Below are positions 1-5,043 of a stretch of DNA of 5,043 nt, piece by piece (position 1 is the first letter of the stretch; every line of letters starts with the position of its first letter). The notes under the pieces are model-generated. The model was not told the DNA's origin, did no database searches, and worked only from the letters and a program-made list of their open reading frames with translations. This DNA is from Deltaproteobacteria bacterium. Its GTDB lineage: Bacteria > Myxococcota > Polyangia > Polyangiales > B10-G4. The position numbers and the translations under genes were made by a program. The stretch spans positions 1 through 5,043 of the forward strand of contig JAFDCW010000423.1 of NCBI GenBank assembly GCA_019312705.1. The letters run 5' to 3'.

Positions 1-12
1 GTTGCTTGATGC

Positions 13-462
13 ATGACTGCACGATGGTGGATGAGCGTGTTCCTCACCGGTGTCAGCGCGATGAGCGCTGGGTGCCAAGAGGGCCAGGACGGCCAGGACG
101 ACCAGGCCGAACCCTCTGTCGAAGAGGCCGCCGCCTGCCCGGAGGAGCCGTTCATGGCCGCGGTTCATGGCGGGCTCTTCCACTTCGAACACGGTGCCCC
201 CGAAGAGGCCCTCGAGGCGTTGGCCCGGGCGGACCGCGTCGGTGCGCATGCGTCCGACCCGACCGGGCGTGCGTTGCTCGAAGGCTTGCGTTCGGTAGCC
301 GATACCATCGACAACGACCCCCCGGCTGCGCATCTCGAGGTCGAGCGCCTGCGCATGGCGCTCGCGGACTGGCGATGCCTCGATGAGGACCTGCACGGCG
401 CCCTACACGAGGAGCTTCCCCCCATCCCCGGTGTGCCCCCCGCCCAACGCCACTCGCTCTGA
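13..462 (+). CDS. Putative small lipoprotein of unknown function (149 aa)
   Basis: I do not recognise this protein. The N-terminus reads as a lipoprotein signal: Arg4, a hydrophobic stretch (W5 to M17) and a lipobox-like S-A-G-Cys with Cys21 as the predicted lipidated residue. Ser at -3 is not the commonest choice. A Gly/Gln/Asp/Glu-rich linker (about residues 22-41) follows, encoded in part by a tandem 9-bp repeat. The rest (about 45-135) looks mainly alpha-helical, and the segment around residues 55-72 (GLFHFEHG then PEEALEALARA) resembles one TPR-like helical hairpin. Two further cysteines, C42 and C122, could pair outside the cytoplasm. An in-frame TGA at 7-9 limits the start to ATG 13 or the later ATG 31; only ATG 13 keeps the positive charge of the signal. 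No ribosome binding site is visible in the 12 bases available. It lies upstream of the peptidase on the same strand. Codon use resembles its neighbours, which supports a real gene. Confidence 0.68.
   Translation: MTARWWMSVFLTGVSAMSAGCQEGQDGQDDQAEPSVEEAAACPEEPFMAAVHGGLFHFEHGAPEEALEALARADRVGAHASDPTGRALLEGLRSVADTIDNDPPAAHLEVERLRMALADWRCLDEDLHGALHEELPPIPGVPPAQRHSL
82..108 (+). repeat. Short in-frame tandem 9-bp repeat in lipoprotein linker
   Basis: The 9-mer ggccaggac occurs at 82-90 and again, unchanged, at 91-99. An imperfect third copy (7 of 9 bases) follows at 100-108. In frame it encodes Gly-Gln-Asp, Gly-Gln-Asp, Asp-Gln-Ala (residues 24-32), directly after the predicted lipidated Cys21. 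It probably forms a flexible acidic spacer and may vary in copy number between strains. Confidence 0.6.
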
Positions 463-587
463 ACCGGCGAAGGTAGGGCCGAACGCAGGGTGAAACCGCC
501 CGCGTAGGCGCAGGCGCCAATCTGCCCATGGTGCTCGGTGCGACTTGCCGTCAACCTCGCCCCCCGCGCTGTGCTATGTCCGCGGCC
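463..587 (+). other. Intergenic spacer between lipoprotein and peptidase genes
   Basis: This 125-bp gap (shorter if the peptidase starts at 576) holds no recognisable gene. A TTGCCG at 545-550 resembles a -35 box, but the nearest -10-like element (around 573-580) is more than 20 bases away, outside the usual spacing. No T-tailed hairpin follows the lipoprotein stop, so co-transcription of the two genes is possible but unproven. Confidence 0.4.
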
Positions 588-2795
588 ATGTTCACCCGCC
601 ATATCCCCGCGTCGCTCTGCCTCTTCGCCATCGCCTGCGCAGGCAGCTCCCCCGTCGCCGAAGAGCCCGTCGCCCAGGCGCCGACCCCGGCAGCCGAGCT
701 GGCGGCCCCCGCAGGTCCGCCCGTTGCCGCCGTGCGTCCGGTCACCAACTCCTATCACGGCGAGGAGGTCGTCGACGCCTACCAGTGGCTCGAGGAGTCC
801 GACAACGACGAGGTGAAGGCCTGGAGCGCCGGTCAGAACGTCTTCGCTCGGGAGCGCCTCGACGCGCTTCCCCATCGCGACGCGATCCGCGCCCGCGTGC
901 GCGAGATCGTCAGCGCGCCCACGCGCAGCCACCGCCACCTCGTCGCGGCCGGCGGCAAGGTCTTCGGCATCGAGCGACGCCCGCCTCGGGAGCAGCCCTT
1001 TCTCGTGGTGATGGACTCCGTCGACGCCCCCGACGACGCACGCATCCTCGTCGACCCGAGCGCCATCGACGAGTCCGGGCACGTCGCCATCGACTGGTTC
1101 AAGCCCTCCCACGACGGCACGCTGGTTGCGGTCTCGCTCTCCCACGGCGGCTCCGAGCGCGGCGACGTGCACGTCTACGATGTCGCGACCGGCGAGCGGG
1201 TCCACGAGGCGGTCGAGCACGTGCAAAACGGGACGGCCGGCGGCGACGTCGCCTGGATGTCCGACAACTCGGGCTTCTTCTATACGCGCTACCCCCGCGA
1301 GGGCGACGAGCACGCCGCCGACGACGCCTTCCACCAGCAGCTCTGGTACCATCAGCTCGGCACCGAAGCCTCGACGGACCGCTACGAAATGGGTCGCGAC
1401 TTGCCACGCATCGCCGAGATTCAGCTCGAGATGCACCCCTCCTCGGGCCGGCTCCTTGCCACGGTCCAGAAGGGCGACGGCGGCGAGTTCTCGATGCACC
1501 TGCGCGAGCGGAACGGCTCCTGGCGCACCTTCAGCGAGTTCGAGGACGGCCACGTCCAGGCAACCTTCGGGCCCCGCAACGACCTCTACGTCGTCTCCCG
1601 CCACGAGCACCCCCGGGGCCGCATCCTCCGCGTGCCGCTCCGCCAGCTCGATATCGCTCGGGGCCGCGAGATCATCGCTGAGGGCGACGACAGCATCGTC
1701 ACCGACTTCTGGGACGCCCCGACGGTGTGGCCGACCCAGGACCGACTCTATGTGATGTATCAGGTAGGGGGACCGAGTGAGCTCCGGGTCTTCGACCTCC
1801 GCGGCCGGCCCCAGGACCAACCCGAGGCCCCGCCGGTCTCGGCCGTCCGGGCGATGGTGCCCCTCGCCGGCGGCTCTCTGCTCTTCCGGGTCGAGTCCTT
1901 CGTGACGCCTTCCGTGTGGATGCACCTCGATGCACGCACCCACGAGGCCCGCGCCACGGCCCTCCAGGAAACCAGCCCCGTCGACGTCAGCGGCTGGGAG
2001 GTGCGTCGAGAGATGGCGACCTCCGCCGACGGCACCGAAGTGCCCCTCAACATCCTCATGCCCCGCGGCATCGAACTCGACGGCACCCATGCGTGCATCG
2101 TCAACGGCTACGGCGGCTACGGTGTCAACATCGAGCCTCGCTTCAAGCCATCCCGGGCGCTCTACCTCGACAACGGCGTGGTCTACGTCATCGCGAACAT
2201 CCGCGGCGGGGCCGAGTTCGGCGAGGAGTGGCACACCGAGGGCGCCCTCACCCACAAGCAGAACGTCTTCGACGACTTTGCGGCGGTCATCAACCACGTG
2301 ACGACGCGCAACTACACGAGCGCTGGGCGTCTCGGGATCATCGGCGGCAGTAACGGAGGCCTGCTCATGGGCGCCACGATGGTGCAGCACCCCGAGTTGG
2401 TGAAGGTCGTCGTGTCGTTCGTCGGCATCTACGACATGCTGCGCGTCGAACTCTCGTCGAACGGTGCCTTCAACGTGACCGAGTTCGGTACCGTCGAAGA
2501 CGAGGCCCAATACCGGGCCTTGCGCGCCTACTCGCCCTACCACAACGTCCAGGACGAGACCGCGTACCCCGCGACCCTCTTCCTCACTGGGGCCAACGAC
2601 CCGCGGGTCGAACCCTGGCATTCGCGCAAGATGACCGCGCGTCTCCAGGCCGCCCAGGGCGGCGATGCCGAGATCCTCCTGCGAACCAGCGACACCTCGG
2701 GCCACGGCCTCGACACCTCACTGACCGAGGAGATCGCGGAGCAGACCGACGTCGTTTCGTTCCTCTTCGCGAAGCTCGCCGTCACGCCCGGGTAG
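588..2795 (+). CDS. Prolyl oligopeptidase family serine peptidase (S9A), predicted lipoprotein, 735 aa
   Basis: A serine peptidase of family S9A, which normally cleaves short peptides behind proline. The start at ATG 588 gives a compact signal (Arg4, His5, then a hydrophobic core) ending in A-I-A-Cys17, so a lipid-anchored envelope enzyme is predicted. ATG 528 and ATG 576 are in-frame alternatives, and no start has a clear ribosome binding site. A Pro/Ala-rich tether (about 18-50) leads to the conserved DAYQWLEE segment (63-70), a beta-propeller (about 75-430) and an alpha/beta-hydrolase domain from about residue 485. Visible active-site parts are Tyr508 in GYGGYG (oxyanion hole), NIRGGAEFGEEWH, nucleophile Ser588 in GGSNGG, Asp671 in NDPRV, Arg673 and His706 in SGHG. 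Spacing matches porcine prolyl oligopeptidase (Ser554, Asp641, His680). The oddity is Asn629 where that enzyme has Trp595, so strict proline specificity is doubtful. Length is normal for the family with no frameshift. It is convergent with the exonuclease gene. Confidence 0.95.
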   Translation: MFTRHIPASLCLFAIACAGSSPVAEEPVAQAPTPAAELAAPAGPPVAAVRPVTNSYHGEEVVDAYQWLEESDNDEVKAWSAGQNVFARERLDALPHRDAIRARVREIVSAPTRSHRHLVAAGGKVFGIERRPPREQPFLVVMDSVDAPDDARILVDPSAIDESGHVAIDWFKPSHDGTLVAVSLSHGGSERGDVHVYDVATGERVHEAVEHVQNGTAGGDVAWMSDNSGFFYTRYPREGDEHAADDAFHQQLWYHQLGTEASTDRYEMGRDLPRIAEIQLEMHPSSGRLLATVQKGDGGEFSMHLRERNGSWRTFSEFEDGHVQATFGPRNDLYVVSRHEHPRGRILRVPLRQLDIARGREIIAEGDDSIVTDFWDAPTVWPTQDRLYVMYQVGGPSELRVFDLRGRPQDQPEAPPVSAVRAMVPLAGGSLLFRVESFVTPSVWMHLDARTHEARATALQETSPVDVSGWEVRREMATSADGTEVPLNILMPRGIELDGTHACIVNGYGGYGVNIEPRFKPSRALYLDNGVVYVIANIRGGAEFGEEWHTEGALTHKQNVFDDFAAVINHVTTRNYTSAGRLGIIGGSNGGLLMGATMVQHPELVKVVVSFVGIYDMLRVELSSNGAFNVTEFGTVEDEAQYRALRAYSPYHNVQDETAYPATLFLTGANDPRVEPWHSRKMTARLQAAQGGDAEILLRTSDTSGHGLDTSLTEEIAEQTDVVSFLFAKLAVTPG

Positions 2796-2802
2796 CTACG
2801 TC

Positions 2803-3405
2803 TCAGACGCTCGCGGTCGCGCCGAGCGACGCGCCGTGGTCGTGCAGCCAGAGCGTGAGTGCGACGAGGTTTCGCACGTCGTCGGCCCCCCGGTGGTGGC
2901 GCCCCACGTGGGGGATCCCCGCGGCCGCGAGCATGCCCATCATGTCTTGCATCCGCCGACCCGTGTGTTTGCTGAAGACCCGCTTCAAGTTGCACCACCG
3001 GCGAAAGAGCGCGGGCGTCTCGAGGCTCGGCACGAGCCCCGCCTGCTTGGGCCACATGCGCAGGAGGTCCCAGTCGCCGCAGGTCGCTACCGTGCAATTG
3101 TCGGGTGTGAGCCGGTGCTCGCGCACCCAGTCGTCGAAGCGCCCGATGACCTCGGTGATGGGCGGTTGGCCGTCGACTTCGTTCTGCCGAATGCTCGTCA
3201 GTTCCGTGCAAAACGCTGTGAGCCGCGGCTGTTCCGTGGGCCGGACGAAGCTGTGGAAGCTACCGACCGCTTCGCGGCGGTCGAGAGACACGAGCGTTAC
3301 GGGGAACTCGATGATCTCCTGGCGTTCGACCTGCCAGTCCGGAGTCGCGGCGGTGTCCGCACATGTCGCTTCGAAGTCGAGGACGGCGATGAATCGTTCG
3401 GTCAT
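2803..3405 (-). CDS. ERI1/KapD-like DEDDh 3'-5' exonuclease (200 aa)
   Basis: A single-domain 3'-5' exonuclease of the DEDDh superfamily, closest in motifs to eukaryotic ERI1/3'hExo and bacterial KapD-type proteins. It would remove nucleotides from RNA (possibly DNA) 3' ends with two metal ions in the cytoplasm. Motif I is VLDFEATC with Asp10 and Glu12. The family block QEIIEFPVTLVSL follows (about 29-41), then VRPTEQPRLTAFCTELTSI (54-72). Motif II is CGDWD (Asp113, or Asp111). Motif III is HRGADD with His171 and Asp176, the same five-residue offset as His293/Asp298 of human ERI1. No SAP or other nucleic-acid-binding extension is present. ATG 3405 (MTERF) is chosen because it sits just before the first strand of the fold. 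In-frame upstream starts at 3435 and 3507 would add an Arg-rich tail with no family resemblance. No clear ribosome binding site is visible. The stop lies 7 bp from the peptidase stop. The physiological substrate is unknown. Confidence 0.9.
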   Translation of the reverse strand: MTERFIAVLDFEATCADTAATPDWQVERQEIIEFPVTLVSLDRREAVGSFHSFVRPTEQPRLTAFCTELTSIRQNEVDGQPPITEVIGRFDDWVREHRLTPDNCTVATCGDWDLLRMWPKQAGLVPSLETPALFRRWCNLKRVFSKHTGRRMQDMMGMLAAAGIPHVGRHHRGADDVRNLVALTLWLHDHGASLGATASV

Positions 3406-3559
3406 TGCGCGGCCGGTGCGGCGTCGCCGCAGCATGGGCCGCCGAGGATGGCAGCGAGCACCCTCGGAGTTGCGGGTCGTCGCGTCACAAAGGGTGGGTT
3501 CACGCAAACCATTCTACCGCAGGATGCCCCTCGAGCCGTACACTCGGCCCGGCCTACGC
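3406..3559. promoter_or_regulatory. Divergent intergenic region between exonuclease and membrane-protein genes
   Basis: These 154 bp separate two divergently read genes, so promoters for both should lie here. On the minus strand TAGAAT (3516 down to 3511) fits a -10 box about 106 bases before the exonuclease ATG, but no good -35 is found 17 bases further up (ACGGCT). An inverted repeat, ccgagg at 3442-3447 and cctcgg at 3462-3467 with a 14-base spacer, lies 37 bases upstream of the exonuclease start and could be an operator half-site pair or chance. I see no convincing promoter for the plus-strand gene. Confidence 0.4.
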
Positions 3560-3976
3560 ATGACCGCCCCCGCGCCAGCGCTGACCCCGACCCCCGGGGC
3601 GCCCAACCAAAGCACGATACCGCTGCTGCTCGGCATATCCGTCCCCCTCGTCTGGCTCCCTGGGGCGCTGCTCTCGATCATGCCGGCGATGATGTCGGTC
3701 ATGCTCTTCGACGCGCCGGGGTCCACCGAGAACCCCTATGTCATCGGGGTCTTCATCTCGATCCTATCCTTCCCCGTCTTGGCAGTGGTCAGCGGTATCT
3801 CCGTGCCCCTGCTTGCGTTTTTCGCCCACCGGGCCCCGGATAGGCCGCGCTATCGTCGCCGCATGTTCTGCGCCGTCCTGTCGGCGCTCTTGCCCCTGTT
3901 GAGCGGGGTCAGCGTCGGGGTATTCTTCGCTTTGATCGCTGGCATTTGCGACGGCGACTTGCGCTGCGGGTATTGA
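3560..3976 (+). CDS. Small integral membrane protein of unknown function (138 aa)
   Basis: I do not recognise a family. A Pro/Ala/Thr-rich N-terminus (about 1-18) is followed by three long hydrophobic stretches: about 19-50 (long enough for one kinked helix or a tight hairpin), 60-89 and 103-129. The linker between the second and third is strongly basic (HRAPDRPRYRRR, 90-101), so by the positive-inside rule it is cytoplasmic. That puts the acidic loop at 51-60 and the short C-terminal tail (GICDGDLRCGY) outside. Cys130 and Cys136 in this tail could form a disulfide there. ATG 3560 is preferred; in-frame ATG 3524 would add 12 residues, and an AGG just before it is too close to act as a good ribosome binding site. 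The gene reads away from the exonuclease and converges on the oxidoreductase with a 15-bp gap. The frame is supported by clean membrane-protein amino-acid composition and an abrupt stop; the opposite strand offers no family match. Confidence 0.7.
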   Translation: MTAPAPALTPTPGAPNQSTIPLLLGISVPLVWLPGALLSIMPAMMSVMLFDAPGSTENPYVIGVFISILSFPVLAVVSGISVPLLAFFAHRAPDRPRYRRRMFCAVLSALLPLLSGVSVGVFFALIAGICDGDLRCGY

Positions 3977-3979
3977 ACC

Positions 3980-3989
3980 GGCGGCCGCC
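3980..3989. other. 10-bp perfect palindrome between convergent stop codons
   Basis: The sequence ggcggccgcc is its own reverse complement and fills most of the 15-bp gap between the two convergent genes. It has no loop and no following T-run, so it is not a standard intrinsic terminator. In a GC-rich genome it may be chance. It is recorded because it is the only structured element at this junction. Confidence 0.3.
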
Positions 3990-3991
3990 CG

Positions 3992-5043
3992 TCAAATGGC
4001 ATCGACGGTCACGTTCCGGGCGTAGTAGCCCGCATCGAGGCGCCGGGTCGGGATGCGCGCATCCTCGATGAAGTAGCGCAGGCTGAACTCCCGCGCCGCG
4101 CTCGGGCGGAAGGGGTGCTGGAAGAGGGTCCAGAGCGAGTTCTGGCTTTGAGCCGGGCAAACCTCGACCGCTGCGGCGTCTCCCGGGCCGGAGCTGAACG
4201 AGAGCGCGCTCGTGGGCTCGTAGCCGCCCCACATGACGCCGACGACCTTGTAGAGCGGCGCCCCGTCGACCTCCCAGCGTTCGACCCGGGTTGCCATCGC
4301 CGCCTGGTCCATCAATGCCGGATGGAAGTCTCGGGCCAGGGTGGGCACGCCGGGTTGGTGCGTCCGCGACGCGAACTCCATCATCTGGCCCGTCGCCGCG
4401 ACGTCGTCGTCGACCAGGATGATCTCTGTTACCCACTTGATGGACGCGCAGCCGTACCAGCCGGGCACGTAGAGGCGCAGCGGCGCGCCGTGGTCGTTCG
4501 GTAGAGGCGCGTCGTTCATCTCGGTCGCAAAGAAGGCGCCGGCGGCGGCGAGCTCTTCGAAGGTGAAGACCCAGGCGGCGCCGGGGGTCGAGTGGCCGCC
4601 GACCGACGGCACCGAATGTTCGTCGAAGCCCCGGATCAATACGCGGGTCGCTTCGGGACGAACGCGCACCATGTCGAGGACGGTCATCACATCAATGCCG
4701 GCCCAGGAGGCTGCACTCATGAGGCCGAAGCCGCCCCGCCGGCCATTGCCCGAACACTCGAGGACGTGGGTGCCTTGGTCTCGGACCAGGGGCAGGAGGG
4801 CATCGACAGTGATGGTCTCTTCGGTCTCGACGAGGCCCGTCACGGAGATGCCCCAGGGGGCGGGGGGTACGAGGAGGTCGGGGTAGAAGGTGCGCAGGTA
4901 GAATGTGTCGTTGGGAACGAGCAGATCCCCCTCGTCGAGTCTGGTCAGATCGCTGTAGAGGCGCCCATCCCACCCCTGGGCAAGGCGCCTCTCGAGGGGG
5001 ATGTCTTCGCCGACGAAGGGCACGTTTTCGATGAAGGTGCCCC
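3992..5043 (-). CDS. Sulfite-oxidase-family molybdopterin oxidoreductase (5' end beyond window)
   Basis: An oxidoreductase carrying the molybdopterin-binding fold of sulfite oxidases plus their C-terminal Ig-like dimerisation domain. The partial frame is open to the window edge with no stop, so the true start and any Tat or lipoprotein signal lie outside. A GTG at 5021-5023 is possible but unconvincing. Numbering from that GTG: N38-D-T-F-Y-L-Arg44 corresponds to the FYVRNH block with its active-site Arg. LEC90SGNGR holds the cysteine that ligates molybdenum. HSTPGAAWVFTFEEL (144-158) follows, then MNDAPLPNDHGAPLRLYVPGWYG (169-191) and SIKWV (194-198), typical cofactor-pocket blocks. The dimerisation domain runs from about 245 to 343. 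No heme b5 or cytochrome c domain is seen, so electrons must go to a separate acceptor. Thr167 stands where animal and plant sulfite oxidases have the active-site Tyr, so the substrate may not be sulfite. It is convergent with the membrane protein gene. Confidence 0.9.
   Translation of the reverse strand, partial: GTFIENVPFVGEDIPLERRLAQGWDGRLYSDLTRLDEGDLLVPNDTFYLRTFYPDLLVPPAPWGISVTGLVETEETITVDALLPLVRDQGTHVLECSGNGRRGGFGLMSAASWAGIDVMTVLDMVRVRPEATRVLIRGFDEHSVPSVGGHSTPGAAWVFTFEELAAAGAFFATEMNDAPLPNDHGAPLRLYVPGWYGCASIKWVTEIILVDDDVAATGQMMEFASRTHQPGVPTLARDFHPALMDQAAMATRVERWEVDGAPLYKVVGVMWGGYEPTSALSFSSGPGDAAAVEVCPAQSQNSLWTLFQHPFRPSAAREFSLRYFIEDARIPTRRLDAGYYARNVTVDAI

Noticed and set aside
545..580. 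Sigma-70-like promoter before the peptidase (TTGCCG with a TATG-containing -10)
   Set aside because: The spacing between the two elements is over 20 bases and the -10 match is poor.
545..1681. 378-codon open frame on the plus strand inside the peptidase gene
   Set aside because: The translation is Arg/Ala/Pro-rich with no recognisable fold, as expected for an out-of-frame reading of a GC-rich gene.
165..2705. 846-codon open frame on the minus strand, antisense to the peptidase gene
   Set aside because: Its length comes from the strong G/C third-position bias of the sense gene. The product is low-complexity (Val/Gly/Asp/Arg-rich) with no family motif, and the sense frame has complete S9A catalytic motifs.
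2816..2830. Hairpin gtcgc-gccga-gcgac just past the peptidase stop as a terminator
   Set aside because: The stem is only 5 bp with no T-run, and it lies inside the coding end of the exonuclease, so ordinary GC-rich coding sequence explains it.
2855..3559. Long N-terminal extension of the membrane protein frame (from an ATG at 2855)
   Set aside because: The extension would lie antisense to the exonuclease and is Ser/Arg-rich without motifs. The plausible protein begins at ATG 3560, or at most ATG 3524.
2836..3843. 335-codon plus-strand open frame across the exonuclease and the next gap
   Set aside because: It is antisense to an exonuclease with all five catalytic residues and overlaps the membrane-protein gene in another frame. 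No domain is recognisable.
3909..4436. 175-codon minus-strand open frame overlapping the oxidoreductase end
   Set aside because: Arg/Gly/Pro-rich shadow in another frame of the oxidoreductase gene, which has clear cofactor-binding motifs.
1..5043. A multi-gene defence, biosynthetic or mobile system
   Set aside because: The genes alternate in strand, share no pathway, and no recombinase, nuclease-toxin pair, repeat array or biosynthetic enzyme cluster is present.

Overview
The window is a GC-rich chromosomal segment (roughly two thirds G+C by eye, with strong G/C preference at third codon positions). It looks like a Gram-negative bacterium with a cell envelope rich in lipoproteins. The lipobox-type signal sequences, the proline/alanine-rich spacer after one of them and the gene mix would suit a Myxococcota or other former deltaproteobacterial genome. 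That placement is inference from style, not from a marker gene.

Layout from left to right is + + - + -. (1) 13-462 (+) is a small putative lipoprotein of unknown function. (2) 588-2795 (+) is a lipoprotein-type prolyl oligopeptidase (peptidase S9A) with an intact Ser-Asp-His triad. (3) 2803-3405 (-) is an ERI1/KapD-like DEDDh 3'-5' exonuclease, convergent with the peptidase across 7 bp. (4) 3560-3976 (+) is a small membrane protein of unknown function, divergent from the exonuclease across a 154-bp gap. (5) 3992-5043 (-) is a sulfite-oxidase-family molybdopterin oxidoreductase. It is convergent with the membrane protein across 15 bp, and its 5' end runs off the right edge.

The genes do not form an evident pathway. 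Apart from the first two, which could share a transcript across a 125-bp gap, every neighbour pair is convergent or divergent, so no operon or multi-gene system is supported. No transposase, integrase, CRISPR array, tRNA, rRNA or toxin-antitoxin pair was seen. The observations most worth following up are at residue level. The peptidase has Asn where porcine prolyl oligopeptidase has its proline-stacking Trp595. The oxidoreductase has Thr where sulfite oxidases usually have the active-site Tyr. Both suggest substrate preferences different from the family names. I did not find a convincing previously undescribed system here.
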